Shown here: in pieces, positions 5,924-10,067 of the stretch
Layout: each line of letters opens with the position of its first letter
Position numbering within the stretch: the stretch's first letter is position 1
DNA from: Lachnospiraceae bacterium
GTDB lineage: Bacteria > Bacillota > Clostridia > Lachnospirales > Lachnospiraceae
Assembly (NCBI GenBank): GCA_022798035.1
Contig: JAAWLS010000060.1
Coordinates: 1-10,067 of the forward strand
DNA: 10,067 nt
Direction: 5' to 3'
Notes under the pieces: model-generated
Databases searched by the model: none
Seen by the model: the letters and a program-made list of their open reading frames with translations, nothing else
Told to the model about the DNA's origin: nothing
Program-made: the position numbers and the translations under genes

Positions 5924-6966
5924 GGTCTCGCCTCCCTTTCTGAAAATTGTTTTCTCAACTGGCCGCAGGCTCCCTCAATATCTCTGCCCATTTCCCTTCT
6001 TATGGTAACATTTTTTCCATATTTTTCAAGTTTATTTTTGAAATTCAAAATTACCTGCTCCTTTGACTGGACATAATTCCGCTCTTTGATTGGGTTGACG
6101 GGAATGAGGTTCACATGGCAGTTGACGCCCTCAATCAGCTTTGCCAGCCGGTATGCATCCTCGTCACTGTCATTGACGCCGCCCACCAGACTGTATTCAA
6201 AAGTAATCCGCCTGCCAGTCTTTTCAAAATAATCTCTGCAGGCTTCCACCACCTGATAAATATCATATTTTTTTGCAATGGGCATCAGTTCTTCCCGTTT
6301 CTCCTGGGAGGAGGCATGGAGGGAAAGAGCCAGGGTAATCTGAAGTTTTTCTTCCGCTAATTTATAAATATTCGGTACAATTCCACAAGTGGAAACCGTA
6401 ATATTGCGCTGACTGATATTGACTCCATTTTTGTCTGATAACAGTTCTATAAATTTCAGAAGATTGTCATAATTATCCAAAGGCTCTCCCATTCCCATTA
6501 CCACCGTATGAGAAATCCGTTCCTCAATATCCTCTTGAATCCGGTAAATCTGCTCCAGCATCTCCGAAGGTGTGAGGCTTCGTACCAGCCCATCCAAAGT
6601 GGAGGCGCAGAAACGGCAGCCCATCCGGCAGCCTGCCTGAGAAGAAATGCAGACGCTGTTTCCATGTTTATAGCGCATGAGAACGCTCTCAATCATGGCT
6701 CCATCTTCCAGTGCAAATAGATATTTTCTGGTTCCATCCAGCTTTGAAACCTGTACTTTCACCTGCTTCAAAGTAATAATCCGGCATTTCTCTGTCAATT
6801 TTTCTTTTAATTTCCCGGAAATATCTGTGATTTCTTCAAAAGAAGCGACATGTCTGACATGGAGCCAGGGATAAATCTGTCTCGCCCGGAAAGGTTTCTC
6901 CCCCAGCGACACCAGAAATTCTTCCAGCTCCTTTTGATTCCACGACTTTATATCTGCTTTTTCCAT
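5920..6966 (-). CDS. rlmN: Dual-specificity 23S rRNA/tRNA adenine C2-methyltransferase
   Basis: A 348-residue radical SAM enzyme that methylates C2 of A2503 in 23S rRNA and, in studied members, A37 in some tRNAs. The iron-sulfur cluster motif is CRMGCRFC with Cys113, Cys117 and Cys120. MGMGEP (157-162) fits the SAM-binding region. EGACGQL supplies Cys334, the residue that forms the protein-RNA adduct. The N-terminal part (about 1-90) is the usual RNA-binding accessory domain. The ATG at 6966 has GAGGAA five bases upstream and lies 17 bases after the rsmB stop. The gene ends in an ATGA overlap with stp, so phosphatase synthesis is probably coupled to RlmN translation. The adduct cysteine and cluster spacing separate it from unrelated radical SAM proteins. 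Cfr is a close relative that also conserves them, but gene order favours RlmN. Confidence 0.95.
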   Translation of the reverse strand: MEKADIKSWNQKELEEFLVSLGEKPFRARQIYPWLHVRHVASFEEITDISGKLKEKLTEKCRIITLKQVKVQVSKLDGTRKYLFALEDGAMIESVLMRYKHGNSVCISSQAGCRMGCRFCASTLDGLVRSLTPSEMLEQIYRIQEDIEERISHTVVMGMGEPLDNYDNLLKFIELLSDKNGVNISQRNITVSTCGIVPNIYKLAEEKLQITLALSLHASSQEKREELMPIAKKYDIYQVVEACRDYFEKTGRRITFEYSLVGGVNDSDEDAYRLAKLIEGVNCHVNLIPVNPIKERNYVQSKEQVILNFKNKLEKYGKNVTIRREMGRDIEGACGQLRKQFSEREARP

Positions 6967-6983
6967 ATATTCCTCATCTTGTC

Positions 6984-8297
6984 TTAACTTTTACATTTCA
7001 CAAATTTTGCCAAAAAGAACCCGTCATTTTTTCCCTTCTCGGGCAGGAGCTGCTGCTGCCTCTCCAAATGAAATTCCGGATGTTCTTTCAAAAACCATGC
7101 GGTATTTTCCTCGTTTTCGCCGGGATTTATGGTACAGGTGCTGTACAAAAGAATCCCGCCGGGCTTTACATACTGCCGGACGACATGGAGAATCTCCCGC
7201 TGCAGAGCCGCCAGTTCCTGGCAGTCTGCCTCCGTAATCCGATACTTGATATCTGCCTTTTTTCCCAAAACACCCAGACCGGAACAGGGCAAATCCGCCA
7301 GCACAATATCTGCCTTTTCGATATGGTTCTCGTCCAAAATCCTGGCGTCTGCGGCCGCTGTACGGACATTGGGAATCCGGCACCGCCTGATATTTTCCTG
7401 AATCAGGGCAACTTTGCGTTCTGTCAAATCTCTGGCCTCCACAACCCCGGTCCCCTCCATCAGTTCCGCCATATGAATACTTTTCCCTCCAGGGGCAGCG
7501 CACACGTCCAGCACATAGCTTTCTCTCTTTGGAGCCGCCCACAGCGCAGCTTCCATAGAACTCCTGTCCTGTACGTAGAATTTTCCCTCCCGAAAAGCTG
7601 GAATCCTGCCCAGAAAATCATAATTCTCTATAAAAAAGGCATTGGGCAGACTCTCATCATCCATCACATGAATCCCTTCTGCCTCCAGTTCTTTTTTCAA
7701 TTCTTCTTTTGTGGTTCTCAGGCTGTTCACCCGGACAGAGACTGGCATCTCTGTCAGAAATGCTTCCAGAAACTTCTCAATCTGCTCTAAATCATAAGAC
7801 TTCTGCCAGAACTTTATCAGCCAGAGGGGCATGGAATATACTACAGAGAGATATTCCAAAGGATTCTCCTCCCGTTTCGGCAGGGAAAGGGAATTCAGAT
7901 TACGGCTAATATTGCGCAGTACTCCGTTGACAAATCCTTTCAGATTGTGAAAACCCTTTTTCTGCGCTAGTTTTACTGCCTCATTGCAGGTGGCAGAAGC
8001 CGGAACTGCATCCATGTATTTCAGTTCATAGACGCTGCTTCTCAAAATACAGCGGATGACCGGTTTCATTTTATTTACCTTCACTTTTGAGAATTGTCCA
8101 ATGACATAATCAATCCATATCATATGTTCTAAGGTGCCTTCACATACGCGTTTGATAAATTTTCTCTCCTGCTGCTCCAAATATTGGTATTTTTCCAGCG
8201 TACTGCGGATAACAATGTGACTGTACATTTTGTCACGTGTCACTGCCAGCAGAATTTCCAATATAATCTCTCTGACATTTTCCGTACTGCTCCCCAT
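6984..8297 (-). CDS. rsmB: 16S rRNA (cytosine(967)-C5)-methyltransferase
   Basis: A 437-residue enzyme (RsmB/Sun) that methylates C967 of 16S rRNA (E. coli numbering) with SAM. A NusB-like RNA-binding domain occupies about 1-135. The methyltransferase domain then shows YVQDRSSM (241-248), the SAM motif DVCAAPGGKS (264-273), DLPCSG with Cys338 and YSTCT with the catalytic Cys388. The C-terminus ends in DGFFLAKF, as is usual for the family. The start at 8297 is certain: AGGAGG lies five bases upstream. It follows the zinc peptidase gene after 107 bases containing a hairpin and a possible promoter, so it may begin a sub-operon. The stop is 17 bases before rlmN. Confidence 0.96.
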   Translation of the reverse strand: MGSSTENVREIILEILLAVTRDKMYSHIVIRSTLEKYQYLEQQERKFIKRVCEGTLEHMIWIDYVIGQFSKVKVNKMKPVIRCILRSSVYELKYMDAVPASATCNEAVKLAQKKGFHNLKGFVNGVLRNISRNLNSLSLPKREENPLEYLSVVYSMPLWLIKFWQKSYDLEQIEKFLEAFLTEMPVSVRVNSLRTTKEELKKELEAEGIHVMDDESLPNAFFIENYDFLGRIPAFREGKFYVQDRSSMEAALWAAPKRESYVLDVCAAPGGKSIHMAELMEGTGVVEARDLTERKVALIQENIRRCRIPNVRTAAADARILDENHIEKADIVLADLPCSGLGVLGKKADIKYRITEADCQELAALQREILHVVRQYVKPGGILLYSTCTINPGENEENTAWFLKEHPEFHLERQQQLLPEKGKNDGFFLAKFVKCKS

Positions 8298-8302
8298 AAA
8301 TT

Positions 8303-8308
8303 CCTCCT
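8303..8308 (-). promoter_or_regulatory. Strong ribosome binding site of rsmB
   Basis: On the minus strand it reads AGGAGG, the full consensus, followed by AATTT and the ATG at 8297. It is the strongest site in the window and fits a gene whose translation starts independently of the upstream one. Confidence 0.85.
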
Positions 8309-8331
8309 GAACTCAGTGCTCCATTTTCCAA

Positions 8332-8340
8332 ATTGTATCA
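8332..8340 (-). promoter_or_regulatory. Possible extended -10 promoter before rsmB
   Basis: On the minus strand this reads TGATACAAT, which is TGn plus TACAAT, one base from the TATAAT consensus. No good -35 hexamer lies 16-18 bases upstream, so it would rely on the extended -10. It is placed about 35 bases before the rsmB start codon, in the one wide gap of the operon lacking an insertion. Speculative. Confidence 0.3.
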
Positions 8341-8358
8341 TCACTGCAAAATCAAATA

Positions 8359-8396
8359 CCCCGCAGGCACGGCTGCCTAGCTCATTGCCCGCGGGA
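8359..8396 (-). other. Hairpin in the gap between the zinc peptidase gene and rsmB
   Basis: On the minus strand CCCGC (8391-8395) pairs with GCGGG (8360-8364). Inside it AGGCA (8374-8378) pairs with TGCCT (8365-8369) around the tetraloop GCCG (8370-8373), with an asymmetric internal loop of 12 bases on one side. It begins 10 bases after the zinc peptidase stop. The sequence that follows, TATTTGATTTTG, is T-rich but not a proper T-run. It may be a weak or partial terminator, or an RNA processing or protection site; I cannot tell which. Confidence 0.4.
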
Positions 8397-8404
8397 ATGA
8401 ACCA

Positions 8405-9115
8405 CTAGTCATCTCGTCTGCTTCCTGAGAGAAAGAGCAGTCTCAAAAGCTGCAGAATCGCTGCTGCTGCACTTGCCACATAAGTCAGTGCTGCTGCGCT
8501 TAACACTTTTTTTGTTCCCCGCAGTTCTTCTTCTCCCAAAATTCCCGTCTCACCCAGGATGCGGACTGCCCGGCTGGAAGCATTAAATTCCACTGGAAGA
8601 GTAACAAGCTGAAACAGCACCGCAAGGGAAAAGCAGAGGATTCCGATGTTGAGCAATAAGTCCCCTGTGCGGCTGGTGATAAAGAAACCAATCAGAATCA
8701 GCGGCCAGGAGATAGTAGAGCCAAAATTTACAATGGGAACGAGCGCTCCCCGAATATTTAAAGGTGCATAAGACTGCTGATGCTGAATAGCGTGTCCGCA
8801 CTCATGGGCTGCCACTCCCACCGCTGCCACGGAAGAAGAACCATAGGTACTGTCAGAAAGGCTCAGCGTCTTGTTTCTCGGGTCGTAATGGTCATTCAAA
8901 TCTCCGGAAATGTGCTGCACCTTCACGTCATAAATTCCTGCAGACTGCAGAATCCGTTCCGCCGCCTGGGCTCCTGTCATCCCGGACATGCTGCGGACTT
9001 TGTTATATTTATGAAAGGTAGTTTTCACTCTTGCTGATGCAATCAGGCAGATAACTGCACCGATAATGACTAAAATGTAAGTGGGGTCAAAATAGTAACC
9101 GTAATAATATGGCAT
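8405..9115 (-). CDS. YugP-family membrane zinc metallopeptidase
   Basis: The 236-residue product matches the Peptidase_membr_Zn_2 type (YugP). It has an N-terminal membrane helix (about 12-28), a soluble part with the zinc site HECGH (104-108), then hydrophobic segments at about 125-147, 153-174 and 206-229. Glu176 in PVEFNAS is the likely third zinc ligand. The N-terminus is rich in tyrosine (MPYYYGYYFD), as is common in this family. Substrates are not established; a role in membrane protein quality control is sometimes assumed by analogy with HtpX. The start at 9115 has AAGGAGA upstream with eight bases of spacing, and the gene follows fmt by 18 bases. The family call is firm, the function is not. 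Confidence 0.92.
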   Translation of the reverse strand: MPYYYGYYFDPTYILVIIGAVICLIASARVKTTFHKYNKVRSMSGMTGAQAAERILQSAGIYDVKVQHISGDLNDHYDPRNKTLSLSDSTYGSSSVAAVGVAAHECGHAIQHQQSYAPLNIRGALVPIVNFGSTISWPLILIGFFITSRTGDLLLNIGILCFSLAVLFQLVTLPVEFNASSRAVRILGETGILGEEELRGTKKVLSAAALTYVASAAAAILQLLRLLFLSGSRRDD

Positions 9116-9133
9116 AAAGATTCTCCTTTCAGA

Positions 9134-10067
9134 CTATTTACCAAACTGTACTCCTGTTTCCAGAGAAAATCCACGCAGAAACGCATCTGTCGTCATCCGC
9201 TTCTTTCCCTCCAGCTGAACTTCCCGCAGTACCAAAATTCCCTGCCCGGTCTGAACCTCCACGGTATTTTTTGTGATATTTACCACCGTACCCGGCTCTT
9301 GTGAAACTGCAGTTTCTTTTGATTCCATTTCTGATTCTCTCACGTCGGCACTCCAGATTTTCAAAGTCTTTCCGTCCAGATTAGTGTATGCACTTGGCCA
9401 GGGATTTAATCCCCGGATAAGACACTCCAGCTCCCTGGCTGATTTTGACCAGTCAATCTCACCCAACTGTTTTTTGATGATTGTGGTGTGGGTGGCCTGT
9501 GAATGATTCTGAGGGATATAGACAGCCGTTCCTTTTTCGATTTCTTCTAAAGTTCTGACGCAGAGTTCTGCTCCTGTCTGGGCCAGACGTTCAAAAAGAC
9601 TTCCTCCTGTCTCGTCCTTGCTAAGAACCACTTCCTCTTTCAAAATCATATCTCCAGTGTCCAGCCCTTCATCCATCCGCATCGTGGTAACTCCGGTCAC
9701 TTTCTCGCCGTTAATCACCGCCCATTGGATGGGAGAAGCTCCCCGGTATTTGGGCAGCAGGGATGCGTGAACATTCACACATCCATATTTTGGCGTCTCC
9801 AAAATCTCCTTGGGAAGAATCTGGCCAAAAGCCACCACCACAATAATGTCCGCCTCTTTCTCACGCAGTCTTTCCACGCACTCCGGCTCCCGCACTCTCT
9901 TAGGCTGATAAACTTCCAGACCATGAGACAGCGCCGCTTCTTTTACGGGAGGACACTGCATGGCCCTGCCTCTTCCCTTTGGTTTGTCTGGCTGTGTAAC
10001 CACCAAAACAATCTCATGACCTGCCTGGATTAAGTTCTCTAAAGTCCCCACGGAAAAATCCGGGGTT
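9134..10067 (-). CDS. fmt: Methionyl-tRNA formyltransferase, 5' end outside window
   Basis: The enzyme puts a formyl group from 10-formyltetrahydrofolate onto initiator Met-tRNA. The frame is open to the window edge and begins with TPDFSVGTLENL, the part that follows the usual MxxxFMG opening, so only about seven residues are missing. A GTG at 10051 is internal. Counting from that GTG, the folate-binding region shows QPDKPKGRG (20-28). The catalytic triad is Asn93 and His95 in NVHASLLPKYRG and Asp131 in GLDTGD; all three are offset by 13 from Asn106, His108 and Asp144 of the E. coli enzyme. The C-terminal tRNA-binding domain includes LIRGLNPWPSAY. In Bacillota fmt commonly follows priA and def, which would lie just beyond the right edge. 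The TAG stop is 18 bases before the zinc peptidase start. Confidence 0.96.
   Translation of the reverse strand, partial: TPDFSVGTLENLIQAGHEIVLVVTQPDKPKGRGRAMQCPPVKEAALSHGLEVYQPKRVREPECVERLREKEADIIVVVAFGQILPKEILETPKYGCVNVHASLLPKYRGASPIQWAVINGEKVTGVTTMRMDEGLDTGDMILKEEVVLSKDETGGSLFERLAQTGAELCVRTLEEIEKGTAVYIPQNHSQATHTTIIKKQLGEIDWSKSARELECLIRGLNPWPSAYTNLDGKTLKIWSADVRESEMESKETAVSQEPGTVVNITKNTVEVQTGQGILVLREVQLEGKKRMTTDAFLRGFSLETGVQFGK

Noticed and set aside
7068..7790. 240-codon plus-strand open frame opposite rsmB
   Set aside because: It lies across the RsmB methyltransferase motifs and has no family-like features; a long antisense frame arises from the codon use of rsmB.
10049..10051. GTG at 10051 as the fmt start
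   Set aside because: The frame stays open to the window edge and the preceding residues TPDFS belong to the conserved Fmt N-terminus.

Overview
The window is a stretch of Bacillota chromosome, most likely from a clostridial gut anaerobe of the Lachnospiraceae type. The grounds are the moderate base composition, strong AGGAGG-type ribosome binding sites, the family sequences, and the Firmicutes gene order fmt - (zinc peptidase) - rsmB - rlmN - PP2C phosphatase - PASTA kinase - rsgA - rpe - thiN. The genus cannot be settled from the sequence alone.

Layout. Positions 1-665 hold the 3' part of a plus-strand gene for a CPBP-family membrane protease, which converges on everything else. From 702 to the window end, nine genes lie on the minus strand in one direction. 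In transcription order they are fmt (5' end cut by the window edge), a YugP-like membrane zinc peptidase, rsmB, rlmN, a PP2C phosphatase (stp/prpC), a PASTA Ser/Thr kinase (pknB/prkC), rsgA, rpe and thiN. Most junctions are tight: a 4-base ATGA overlap (rlmN/stp) and gaps of 7 to about 50 bases. This suggests one long operon with translational coupling. Two junctions are wider: 107 bases between the zinc peptidase and rsmB, with a hairpin and a possible promoter, and 152 bases between stp and pknB.

Function. The operon joins translation initiation (Fmt), rRNA modification (RsmB, RlmN) and 30S maturation (RsgA) to an opposed kinase/phosphatase pair that senses the cell wall. Two small metabolic genes (Rpe, ThiN) close it. 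All enzymes keep the family motifs and catalytic residues checked, and none looks broken.

The least ordinary feature is the 152-base stp-pknB gap. It is almost entirely filled by a compact 134-base palindromic element (5068-5201). The element has 15-base terminal inverted repeats (14 of 15 match), three internal hairpins and a flanking 7-base direct repeat (GAAAATG) that looks like a target-site duplication. Its end supplies the stop codon of stp. Removing the element and one repeat copy on paper restores an open frame through the junction that stops in an overlap with the pknB start (ATGTTAA). The element therefore looks like a MITE-like insertion that separated a formerly overlapping phosphatase-kinase gene pair.
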